A stretch of DNA of 64,000 nucleotides from Anaerolinea sp. (lineage in GTDB: Bacteria > Chloroflexota > Anaerolineae > Anaerolineales > Anaerolineaceae): assembly GCA_020725865.1 (NCBI GenBank), contig DYEC01000011.1, positions 62,001-126,000 of the forward strand, written 5' to 3'. Shown in pieces: positions 9,656-16,907 of this stretch (position 1 is its first letter; each line of letters starts with the position of its first letter). The notes under the pieces are model-generated. The model was not told the origin of the DNA and searched no databases. It saw only the letters and a list, made by a program, of their open reading frames with translations. Made by a program: the position numbers and the translations under genes.

Positions 9656-9676
9656 TGAAATTTTCTCCGTAATCAT

Positions 9677-9704
9677 ATTATACAGTGTGGGGTGGGTGAG
9701 TGAA
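9677..9704 (-). promoter_or_regulatory. Sigma70-type promoter for the zinc-ribbon gene
   Basis: On the minus strand, TTCACT (9704-9699), a 16-base spacer and a perfect TATAAT (9682-9677) lie 22 bases before the ATG at 9655. It is back to back with the promoter of the Rieske gene. Confidence 0.65.
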
Positions 9705-9736
9705 TCGTTGTATTTTGGCTGTTTTCCTGACCACAA

Positions 9737-9764
9737 TTGACAGTCTGGTGAAAATATCTATACT
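9737..9764 (+). promoter_or_regulatory. Sigma70-type promoter for the Rieske oxygenase gene
   Basis: A perfect TTGACA (9737-9742), a 16-base spacer and TATACT (9759-9764) place the start site near 9771. This supports the ATG at 9817 rather than any upstream in-frame start. Confidence 0.8.
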
Positions 9765-9816
9765 GAACCTTAACAATTCGCTGATTGAGAAGAACGCTTT
9801 TTTTAGGAGAACAATA

Positions 9817-10803
9817 ATGATTCGCAACCAGTGGTATGCAGTCCTTGAATCCAGAGAGGTCAAAACCGGCAGGCCGGTGGGTGTGACCCGCATGGGAGAA
9901 AAACTGGTATTCTGGCGCACTGCGGATGGACAGGTAGTATGTATGTCTGATATTTGTCCACATATTGGTGCGCCGCTGCATAAAGGGAAAGTAAAACAAG
10001 ATCGGCTGACGTGTCCGTTTCATGGTTTTGAGTTTGACCAAGGAGGGCAGTGTCAGCGAGTGCCGGCGCTCGGAACAGCGGCAGCTATCCCGCGCGCCTT
10101 GCGTACCCGTGTTTACCCAACCCACGAAACGCATGACCTGATTTTCATCTTCTGGGGCGAGGCAGACCAACCGCCCACCCCGCCGCGCTTTTTTGAGTCA
10201 ATTGGTGAGGATTTCAGCTACGCCAGCTTTCGCCAGCACTGGCCTGTGCATTACTCGCGCATGGCGGAAAACCAGCTAGATGTAGCCCATCTGCCGTTTA
10301 TCCATGCCAGCACCATCGGGCGCGGCGGGCGGATGGTGGTGGACGGTCCGCTGGTGAAGCCGGATGGTGAAGACGGCTTCAGCTTGTGGGTGTATAACCG
10401 GTTGGATGATGGCACGCCGGCGCGGCGCGCAGAGGATTTGCCCGAGCCGGAACGCCATCCGTTTTTGCAGTTCCGGTTTGGCAATATCTGGCATAACTGG
10501 ATTTCCGATGACATCCGCGTTTTTATCGCTTTTGTGCCGGTGGATGAGGAAAATACACTGATGTATGGGCGTTATTATCAGCGCGTGGTGCGCCTTCCGC
10601 TGTTGCGTGAGTTGTTCAATCTGGCAGGCAAGCTGGGTAGCATTGTCATTGCCAATCAGGACCGGCGTATCGTCAGCGGTCAGCTTCCCAAAAAGAGCGT
10701 TCTCAAAAAAAGCGGCGAGAAAATTCTGCCCGGCGATGGCGGAATTCTTTACTACCGCCAGCGCCGCTACGAGTTGAAGCGGGCAGCCGGGCAGGAAGAA
10801 TAA
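9817..10803 (+). CDS. Rieske [2Fe-2S] mononuclear iron oxygenase
   Basis: This 328-residue protein has an N-terminal Rieske domain (CPHIGAPLHKG then CPFHGFEFD, the CxH and CxxH ligands). The catalytic domain carries the mononuclear iron motif ENQLDVAHLPFIH, of the NxxDxxHxxxxH type. This layout is that of the pheophorbide a oxygenase / vanillate demethylase group, which hydroxylates or demethylates aromatic compounds with O2. The start at 9817 is preceded by AGGAGAACAATA and by a good promoter. No reductase or ferredoxin gene is adjacent, so the electron donor is unknown. The presence of an oxygenase suggests at least occasional exposure to oxygen. Confidence 0.87.
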   Translation: MIRNQWYAVLESREVKTGRPVGVTRMGEKLVFWRTADGQVVCMSDICPHIGAPLHKGKVKQDRLTCPFHGFEFDQGGQCQRVPALGTAAAIPRALRTRVYPTHETHDLIFIFWGEADQPPTPPRFFESIGEDFSYASFRQHWPVHYSRMAENQLDVAHLPFIHASTIGRGGRMVVDGPLVKPDGEDGFSLWVYNRLDDGTPARRAEDLPEPERHPFLQFRFGNIWHNWISDDIRVFIAFVPVDEENTLMYGRYYQRVVRLPLLRELFNLAGKLGSIVIANQDRRIVSGQLPKKSVLKKSGEKILPGDGGILYYRQRRYELKRAAGQEE

Positions 10804-10833
10804 AAACCTCACAGGTTTCAAATTCCTGCGAGG
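10801..10833 (-). terminator. Intrinsic terminator of the Mrp gene
   Basis: The arms CCTCACAGG (10807-10815) and CCTGCGAGG (10825-10833) pair with one mismatch. Read on the minus strand the hairpin is followed by TTTTT, so it best serves the Mrp-type gene. Its sequence is close to the terminator at 51.65 kb. Confidence 0.75.
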
Positions 10834-10852
10834 GGTCAATGGAAGCATGGGG

Positions 10853-11899
10853 TTATTTTGGTTCGGTCAGGATTTCCACCAGTGCATCCAGTTCACCGAT
10901 TTCTGCCCGCTCGATCTGTCCGCTGTCACCCAGTGTTGCCAGAGAGGGCTGCAACGGCAGACGCACTACTGGAGGCGGGCTGGCAAAGGCGGCAGTGATC
11001 TCGTTCAGGTGGCTGGGACCAAATAGATCATGCATACTGCCGCACTCCGGACAGCGAAAATAGCTCATGTTTTCGACCACGCCTACCACCGGGATATTGA
11101 CCTGTTCGAGCAGGTGCGCCGCTTTGCGCACAACCATGGTCGCCAGTTCCTGCGGTGTGGTAACCAGAATGACGCCTTTTATTGGCAGGCTTTGTACCAC
11201 CGTTAGGGCAGCATCCGAGGTGCCCGGCGGCAAGTCCACCAGCAGCATATCCAGCTTGCCCCAGAGCACATCCGTCCAGAACTGCTGAATGGCGGAGCTG
11301 ATGAGAGGTCCGCGCCAGATGACGGCGGTATCTTCGGCTTGCAGCAACAGGTTGGTCGAGATGACTCGGATGCCGCCGGCTGTGGCAGCAGGCAGAATGC
11401 CTTGCTCACTGCCTCGCAAACCGCCGGGGGGCAGACCAAACAGCTTGGGAATGCTCGGACCAGTGATATCGGCATCCAGAATGCCGACTTTTTTGCCGCG
11501 CCGGTTCAGTGCCACTGCCAGCAGTGCGGTGACGGAAGATTTACCCACCCCGCCTTTGCCGCTCATCACGGCGATCATCCGTTCGACTCGGTTGAACTGG
11601 TTGAGCTTGGGCATGGCTGGCTGACCACGCCCCAGCACTGCCTGACGTTCTTCGGGCGTCATCGCTCCAAAGGTAATTTCAACGCTTTTGACGCCCGGCA
11701 GGGTGGAAACAGCCCGTTCTGCCTCGCGGGCGAGCTGGTCACGCAGGGGACAGGCGGGAATGGTCAAAGCCAGCACAAAGCTGACGCGTCCATCCTGCAC
11801 TTTCAATTCGCGGATCATATTTAATTCGACCAGATTGCGCCCCAATTCCGGGTCAATCACCCGGCTGAGCGCCTGCATGATCTCATTTTGTGTAGGCAT
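10853..11899 (-). CDS. Mrp/NBP35-family Fe-S cluster carrier ATPase (ApbC-like)
   Basis: This 348-residue cytoplasmic protein has an N-terminal MIP18/DUF59 domain (residues 1-95). A deviant Walker P-loop ATPase domain follows, with SGKGGVGKSS near residue 115 and DADITGPSIPKLFG after it. The CxxC pair in FRCPECGSMH is the site where family members hold a bridging [4Fe-4S] cluster between subunits. They deliver Fe-S clusters to apoproteins. The ATG is preceded by GGAGA. Several Fe-S enzymes lie near (XDH subunits, Rieske protein, MiaB), but no fixed partner can be inferred. It ends at its own hairpin terminator. Confidence 0.92.
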   Translation of the reverse strand: MPTQNEIMQALSRVIDPELGRNLVELNMIRELKVQDGRVSFVLALTIPACPLRDQLAREAERAVSTLPGVKSVEITFGAMTPEERQAVLGRGQPAMPKLNQFNRVERMIAVMSGKGGVGKSSVTALLAVALNRRGKKVGILDADITGPSIPKLFGLPPGGLRGSEQGILPAATAGGIRVISTNLLLQAEDTAVIWRGPLISSAIQQFWTDVLWGKLDMLLVDLPPGTSDAALTVVQSLPIKGVILVTTPQELATMVVRKAAHLLEQVNIPVVGVVENMSYFRCPECGSMHDLFGPSHLNEITAAFASPPPVVRLPLQPSLATLGDSGQIERAEIGELDALVEILTEPK

Positions 11900-12064
11900 G
11901 TGTTCTCCATTTCTAAGAGCTGGTTACCGTTAACGTTTGATTGATTTTACCCTGATTCATCATGAGAATGTCGGTTTTTGTAAAAAGCTTTTGATGATTG
12001 TCAGTGGGCGGAAAAGAGAGGAAAGTAGGTCTTCACGCCAGTGTTGTCAAATTTGAAAGTTGTC
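11900..12064. other. Intergenic stretch with no recognisable gene
   Basis: This stretch, AT-rich at its right end, lies between the 5' end of the Mrp gene and the promoter of the small peptide gene. I see no convincing reading frame or structured element apart from whatever drives the Mrp gene leftwards. Confidence 0.5.
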
Positions 12065-12093
12065 TTGACAAATTTGTTGGGAACTTTTAATGA
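12065..12093 (+). promoter_or_regulatory. Promoter of the 29-residue peptide gene
   Basis: A perfect TTGACA (12065-12070), a 17-base spacer and TAATGA (12088-12093) predict a start near 12100. That gives a leader of about 105 bases before the small gene. Confidence 0.65.
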
Positions 12094-12206
12094 GGTTTTG
12101 CGTTAAATAATAAAAGTGAGCAAATATCTTTTTAAACCAATTGGGGTTTTAAACCCAAAAGATAAGCAGTTTATCGTGGTTTTAGTGGAGTTACAGGAGG
12201 TGTGAG

Positions 12207-12296
12207 ATGGCAAACATTGTTTATGTAGCAGTAGTCGTTGTGAGCCTCGTCTTTGCCGTGATGAGTCTGACCAGCCTCCGTTCAGAGCGCAAGTGA
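12207..12296 (+). CDS. Small single-span membrane peptide (29 residues)
   Basis: ATG at 12207 follows a near-perfect AGGAGGTGTGAG ribosome binding site. The 29-residue product is a hydrophobic segment (NIVYVAVVVVSLVFAVMSL, residues 3-21) with a basic tail (RSERK), which predicts one membrane span with the C-terminus in the cytoplasm. The gene has its own promoter (12065-12093) and intrinsic terminator (12369-12396), so it is a separate transcription unit rather than noise. I do not recognise the family. Short peptides of this build often stabilise or tune membrane complexes, or act as toxins, but nothing here decides which. The fit of promoter, Shine-Dalgarno, composition and terminator makes it credible. 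Confidence 0.6.
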   Translation: MANIVYVAVVVVSLVFAVMSLTSLRSERK

Positions 12297-12368
12297 GTTT
12301 TGTTTTGTCTGGGAGCTGGTGCGTTTGTTTGCGCGCTTTCTCTGCCCGGAACAAAAAACTGTTAGTTG

Positions 12369-12396
12369 CCGCCCGTCACACGGGCGGTTTTCTTTT
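12369..12396 (+). terminator. Intrinsic terminator after the small peptide gene
   Basis: CCGCCCGT (12369-12376) pairs with ACGGGCGG (12380-12387) around a three-base loop and is followed by TTTTCTTTT. Confidence 0.88.
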
Positions 12397-12446
12397 AGTT
12401 ATTTATAGTTTACTCTTTTGTAAGGTTGTGGTTTTGTAATAAATAC

Positions 12447-12475
12447 TTGCAATCTGCATATACAGGCATTATGAT
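12447..12475 (+). promoter_or_regulatory. Promoter of the PAS-GGDEF gene
   Basis: TTGCAA (12447-12452), a 17-base spacer and TATGAT (12470-12475) lie about 60 bases upstream of the GTG start of the diguanylate cyclase gene. Confidence 0.6.
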
Positions 12476-12537
12476 TATAGAAAGTTTTTCAGCACCTTGA
12501 GAAGGGGTGAGGTCTTAAGAAAAAAGGGGTCAAAAAA

Positions 12538-14547
12538 GTGCGTTCATCTTCTGTTCGTCTGGCATTGATCATCACGTTCGTATATGTGCTGGTATTTGTA
12601 ATCTGGATTGCCGGCGTTTATAGGTTAATGACACAGACGTCGCCCGAAGCCAGCCAATCCTGGAGAGCGAACGTTCCTTTGGTTATGATCTTTGCGCTCA
12701 GCAGTGGGCTGTTGATTTACTTCCTGGTGTATCGGGAGCTGACCGCCCGCGATCGGTCTCAGCAAGCATTGCGCGAAAGCGAAACCCGTTTCCGTTACTT
12801 GTTTGAGAATTCTCCCATCTCGCTCTGGGAAGAGGACTTTTCCGGTGTCAAAAACCGCCTTGATAAACTGCGTGCTGAAGGGGTGCGGGATTTGGAAGCC
12901 TATCTTCAGCAGAACCCGGATTTTGTCTGGCGTTGTGCTTCGCAGTTGAGGGTGCTGGATGTCAACCGGGCAACGCTTGAGCTCTACAGGGCGAAGACCA
13001 AAGAACAACTGTTGGGCAATATTGTGCATATTCTGGGCGATGAAGGCATGCAGATCATTCGCGAGGAACTGTTGGCAATCTGGGACGGCGCAGGCGAGTT
13101 TCAGTCGACAGGCGTTAATTACAGGCTGGACGGCAGGCGGATTGAGTTTCAATTGCGCTGGTCGGTAGTACCGGGGTATGAAGATACGATGTCACGGGTG
13201 GTGGTCTCTATTCTGGATATCACCGAACAGCGTGCCGCAGAAGCATTACAACGCATTGCTGAGGAGCAATACCGCCTGCTGGTGGAACAAGTTTCGGCAG
13301 TTGTCTATACCGATCAACTGGACGAACATGGCAGTAATATTTACTCTAGCCCGTACATCGAGCAGTTGACCGGTTATACGCCCGAAGAATGGCGCTCTAT
13401 TCCCGATTTGTGGAAGCGGGTCATTCATCCGCAGGATCGGGAGCGGGTACTGGCGGAACATGAACGTACCAACCGAACTGGAGAACCGTTCCAGATGGAA
13501 TACCGCATGATCCGCCGCGATGGCAGAGTGATCTGGGTGCGGGATGTTGCCACGCTGGGATGGGATCCGCATTTTCAAGGCACTGTCTGGCGCGGGGTTT
13601 TACTGGACGTCACCGAGACCAAACAGGCAGAGGAAGCATTGCAACGCAGTGAGGAACGCTTGCGGGCTTTGCTGGAAGGGCAGGGTGAGGGTACCCTGCT
13701 GGTTAACCTGAGCGGTCAGTTTGTCTTTGCCAACCCGGCGGCTGAGGCACTGTTTGGCGTGTCGCCGGGAACACTGTTGAGCTGTGAAATGAATGATTTC
13801 ACTTCGACACGTGAGTTGAACCAGCTGGTGACGGAGGTACTGCGTTGCGAGCGCGGCGCCAGCATTACCCGTGAATTGTCCATCCGCACATTTCGAGGCG
13901 AAAAACGCATTTTATTAAGCACCCTGACTCCATGGTATGAAGCACAGGGTCAGCTCTCGGGAATGTTGATGGTATGCCGCGATGTCACGCATCTGAAGAA
14001 GCTGGAAGGTGAATTACGCTATCAAAGCACACATGACGCTCTGACCGGGCTGTACAACCGCCGCTATTTTGAAGAACAGCTTGAGCAGACTATCCAACAG
14101 CGCAGTTTGCCGGTCAGTCTGGTGATATGCGATGTGGATGGTATGAAGCAGACCAACGACACATACGGCCACTTGGCGGGGGATGAGCTGCTACGTCAGG
14201 CGGCGCGTGGACTACGTCACGCCTGCCGTGAGCGGGATGTAATCGCCCGCGTGGGCGGGGATGAGTTTGCGGTACTGTTGCCTTTCACTGATCGGTTGGC
14301 TGCCGAAAGAGTTGTTGAGCGTTTGCGCGAGGTGCTATCGCAAATGAGCATTCTGGATGGCAAGGTAGCTTTGTCCATGTCGTTGGGTGCCGCTTCTGCT
14401 GAACAGGTAGATATGCTGGCAAGCCTTTTCAGACGGGCAGATGAGGCGATGTATGCGGATAAAGCTCGCAGGCTGCGCCCTAAGGAACGCTCTGCTCGTT
14501 ACAATGGCAAGACGATTCCTTCGCGCAGGAACGGAGAAATACCCTGA
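12538..14547 (+). CDS. Membrane PAS-sensor diguanylate cyclase
   Basis: This 669-residue protein has two N-terminal membrane spans (about residues 8-29 and 46-66), which give it a membrane anchor with little outside the membrane. Three PAS-like regions follow: about 75-235 (with an insertion), 240-360 (TPEEWRSIPDLWKRVIHPQD) and 370-490. The C-terminal GGDEF domain has the catalytic motif GGDEF intact at 573-577 and the inhibitory-site motif RxxD (RERD) five residues before it. It should make cyclic di-GMP with product inhibition. The start is GTG at 12538 with an AGGGG-type site. No c-di-GMP phosphodiesterase or receptor gene is nearby. The PAS ligands are not identifiable by eye. Confidence 0.9.
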   Translation: MRSSSVRLALIITFVYVLVFVIWIAGVYRLMTQTSPEASQSWRANVPLVMIFALSSGLLIYFLVYRELTARDRSQQALRESETRFRYLFENSPISLWEEDFSGVKNRLDKLRAEGVRDLEAYLQQNPDFVWRCASQLRVLDVNRATLELYRAKTKEQLLGNIVHILGDEGMQIIREELLAIWDGAGEFQSTGVNYRLDGRRIEFQLRWSVVPGYEDTMSRVVVSILDITEQRAAEALQRIAEEQYRLLVEQVSAVVYTDQLDEHGSNIYSSPYIEQLTGYTPEEWRSIPDLWKRVIHPQDRERVLAEHERTNRTGEPFQMEYRMIRRDGRVIWVRDVATLGWDPHFQGTVWRGVLLDVTETKQAEEALQRSEERLRALLEGQGEGTLLVNLSGQFVFANPAAEALFGVSPGTLLSCEMNDFTSTRELNQLVTEVLRCERGASITRELSIRTFRGEKRILLSTLTPWYEAQGQLSGMLMVCRDVTHLKKLEGELRYQSTHDALTGLYNRRYFEEQLEQTIQQRSLPVSLVICDVDGMKQTNDTYGHLAGDELLRQAARGLRHACRERDVIARVGGDEFAVLLPFTDRLAAERVVERLREVLSQMSILDGKVALSMSLGAASAEQVDMLASLFRRADEAMYADKARRLRPKERSARYNGKTIPSRRNGEIP

Positions 14548-14574
14548 GTGGTAATGGGCAGGGCAATGAGGGGG

Positions 14575-14580
14575 TAAAAT
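14575..14580 (+). promoter_or_regulatory. -10 element for a leaderless transcript
   Basis: TAAAAT ends six bases before the GTG at 14587, and no Shine-Dalgarno is present. A start site at the usual 6-8 base distance would coincide with the start codon. No clear -35 is visible. Confidence 0.5.
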
Positions 14581-14586
14581 AGAAGT

Positions 14587-16839
14587 GTGTCATCCGATCA
14601 GCAAGACCCTAAATCTGTAAGGAAATCACAACCAGACGAGATTCGGGTTGGCAGGGCGCGGCTGCGTCTTCAGGTGGATGGAATGCCCGATCAGCCGCTT
14701 CGAATTGACCTGTGTCAGCAGGATGCCCAGGGAGAAACCATAGAGGAACGCCGGGTGTGGATCGGTTCAGTTGCGCCGCAGAGCGGCGAAGGTGGCAAAA
14801 GGCTGGGCCGGCTGACAGGGATACGCGACTGGTTGAGACGTTGGAGTTCTGAAACGTGGCTGTTTGGGCTGGCGCTGGCGGTTTATCTGCTCACCCGTTT
14901 GATTGCCCTGCCCGAATTTCCGATTTATTTCTTCACCGATGAGGCGGTGCAAACCGTGCTGGCGGCGGATCTGGTGCGCGATGGCTGGCATGGGGCGGAT
15001 AAGGTGCTACTGCCGACTTATTTTTTCAATGCTTACCAGTACAATTTGAGTGTTTCGGTTTATCTGCAGGTGCTGCCGTACCTGCTCTTTGGTAAATCCA
15101 TCTGGGTAACGCGTGGCGTTTCGGCGTTGGTGAGTCTGCTGGCAGCGCTCGCAGTGGGATTGACACTGCGTGAGGTGTTTAAAGTGCGCCATGCATGGGT
15201 GGGGATTCTGTTCCTTTCTATTACACCGGCCTGGTTTTTGCATTCCCGCACCGCTTTTGAGACTGCCATTGCAACCAGCTTTTACGCGGCTTTCCTGTAT
15301 TTTTATCTGCGCTATCGCGGCGGAAGACCCCGCGCCCTGTATGCAGCGGTGCTCATGGCGGCACTGGCGTTTTACAGCTATTCACCGATGCGTCTGGTGG
15401 TGCCGCTGACGGCTTGTTTGCTGTTCTTTTCGGATTTGCGTTACCATCTCAGCCGGCGCGCAGTGATCCTGAAGGGGCTGGCGCTGGTACTGGTGCTGGC
15501 ACTGCCGCAGGTGCGGTTTGAGATACAGCACCCGCAGGCAAATCTGGAACATCTGACACGGCTCAATTCCTACTGGGTGGCGCAAATTCCCTTGATGGAA
15601 AAACTGCGCCTGTTTTTGGTTCAATATGGGCATGGGTTTGATCCGTTTTACTGGTTTCTGGAACAGGGGGATGAGTTACCGCGCCATAGGATGATCGGCT
15701 ATGGACAGTTACTGCGGGCTTCTTTGCCGTTTGCGCTGGGCGGGATTGGGCTGGCACTGTGGCGGGTGCGGCGCTGGGAATATCGGGCAGTTCTGCTGAC
15801 ACTGCTGGCGGCACCGGCTGGGGCGGCGCTGGTGGGCGTGGGCATCACGCGCCTGCTGCCGCTGGTGATTCCGGCGGTCATTCTGACTGCGCTGGCGTTG
15901 GTGAAGGTGCTGGAATGGCTGACGTTGCGCTGGTCGTCTCGCGTGATGGCAGGGTTTTTGTTTGTTGCGATGGCTGGCTTTAACGGCTGGATGCTGAACG
16001 ATGCCCTGACGAATGCTCCATTATGGCACACCAATTACGGCTTGTATGGAATGCAGTGGGGAGCGCGGCAGGTCTTTGGCGAGATTCGCGCTATCCTGCG
16101 CGAGAAGCCGCAGACGCGCATCATTCTTTCGCCCTCATGGGCAAACGGCACGGATACCATTGCGCGCTTTTTCTTCGATGACCCACTGCCGTTCACCATT
16201 GGCAGCATCGAGGGGTATTTTGATGAAAAAAAGCAACTGGATGAGAAGACGCTTTTCATCATGATTCCGGAGGAATACGAGAAGGTACTGAAAAGCCAGA
16301 AGTTTACCGATGTTCAGATTGAGCGGATTTTGCCTTATCCCAATGGTCAGCCGGGGTTTTACTTTGTCCGTTTACACTATGTGGACAATATTGACGAAAT
16401 ACTGGAAGCCGAGCGTGAAGCCCGCCGCGTACTGCGCGAAGCGCAGGTGATGATTGATGGTGAAACGGCGCAGGTGAGATATTCTTATCTGGATGCCGGG
16501 GCGATTGAGATGATCTTTGACGGGGACTTGAATACGCTGATGCGGACAATGGAAGCCAACCCCCTGCAGGTGCAGATCACTTTCAAGCAAGCACGCACGG
16601 TCAAAGAGATAACGGCGAAAATCGGCGGTGAGCCGACCCGCTTTGTAGTGGAGTTACGCGATGCAGCCGGCAGGACGTTGCTCAAAACCCAGCAAGAAGC
16701 GCCTGCCAACCCGACGCCGCGCTGGTTGAAGCTGGAATTTGGAGAAACACCCAATGTTACACAGGTGTGGATAGACGTATTCAATCTGAATGAGCCTGCA
16801 CCAACGCATGTTCACCTGTGGGAAGTCAGTATTCGATAG
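14587..16839 (+). CDS. GT39-type membrane glycosyltransferase with C-terminal discoidin-like domain
   Basis: This 750-residue protein has a basic cytoplasmic N-terminus of about 95 residues and then roughly ten hydrophobic spans (about residues 97-470). An acidic pair in FTDEAVQTVLAADL lies in the first outside loop, as in the ArnT/PMT dolichol- or undecaprenyl-phosphate-sugar dependent transferases. The last 120 residues, soluble and probably extracytoplasmic, look like a discoidin-type beta sandwich (LDAGAIEMIFDGDLNTLMRT ... VTQVWIDVFNL). The likely role is transfer of a lipid-linked sugar to a cell-surface acceptor; the sugar and acceptor are unknown. The GTG start has no Shine-Dalgarno and sits just after a -10 element. 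A similar but shorter protein lies at 26.5 kb. Confidence 0.78.
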   Translation: MSSDQQDPKSVRKSQPDEIRVGRARLRLQVDGMPDQPLRIDLCQQDAQGETIEERRVWIGSVAPQSGEGGKRLGRLTGIRDWLRRWSSETWLFGLALAVYLLTRLIALPEFPIYFFTDEAVQTVLAADLVRDGWHGADKVLLPTYFFNAYQYNLSVSVYLQVLPYLLFGKSIWVTRGVSALVSLLAALAVGLTLREVFKVRHAWVGILFLSITPAWFLHSRTAFETAIATSFYAAFLYFYLRYRGGRPRALYAAVLMAALAFYSYSPMRLVVPLTACLLFFSDLRYHLSRRAVILKGLALVLVLALPQVRFEIQHPQANLEHLTRLNSYWVAQIPLMEKLRLFLVQYGHGFDPFYWFLEQGDELPRHRMIGYGQLLRASLPFALGGIGLALWRVRRWEYRAVLLTLLAAPAGAALVGVGITRLLPLVIPAVILTALALVKVLEWLTLRWSSRVMAGFLFVAMAGFNGWMLNDALTNAPLWHTNYGLYGMQWGARQVFGEIRAILREKPQTRIILSPSWANGTDTIARFFFDDPLPFTIGSIEGYFDEKKQLDEKTLFIMIPEEYEKVLKSQKFTDVQIERILPYPNGQPGFYFVRLHYVDNIDEILEAEREARRVLREAQVMIDGETAQVRYSYLDAGAIEMIFDGDLNTLMRTMEANPLQVQITFKQARTVKEITAKIGGEPTRFVVELRDAAGRTLLKTQQEAPANPTPRWLKLEFGETPNVTQVWIDVFNLNEPAPTHVHLWEVSIR

Positions 16840-16895
16840 AGGTTGAACTTTTATACACATCCAAAAAACTGGATATAAAAAGTCCTTTTTTGTGT

Positions 16896-16901
16896 TATAC
16901 T
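16896..16901 (+). promoter_or_regulatory. -10 element for a leaderless transcript
   Basis: TATACT ends six bases before the ATG at 16908, with no Shine-Dalgarno between. The start of transcription would fall on the start codon. No good -35 is seen. Confidence 0.5.
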
Positions 16902-16907
16902 CTTTTT

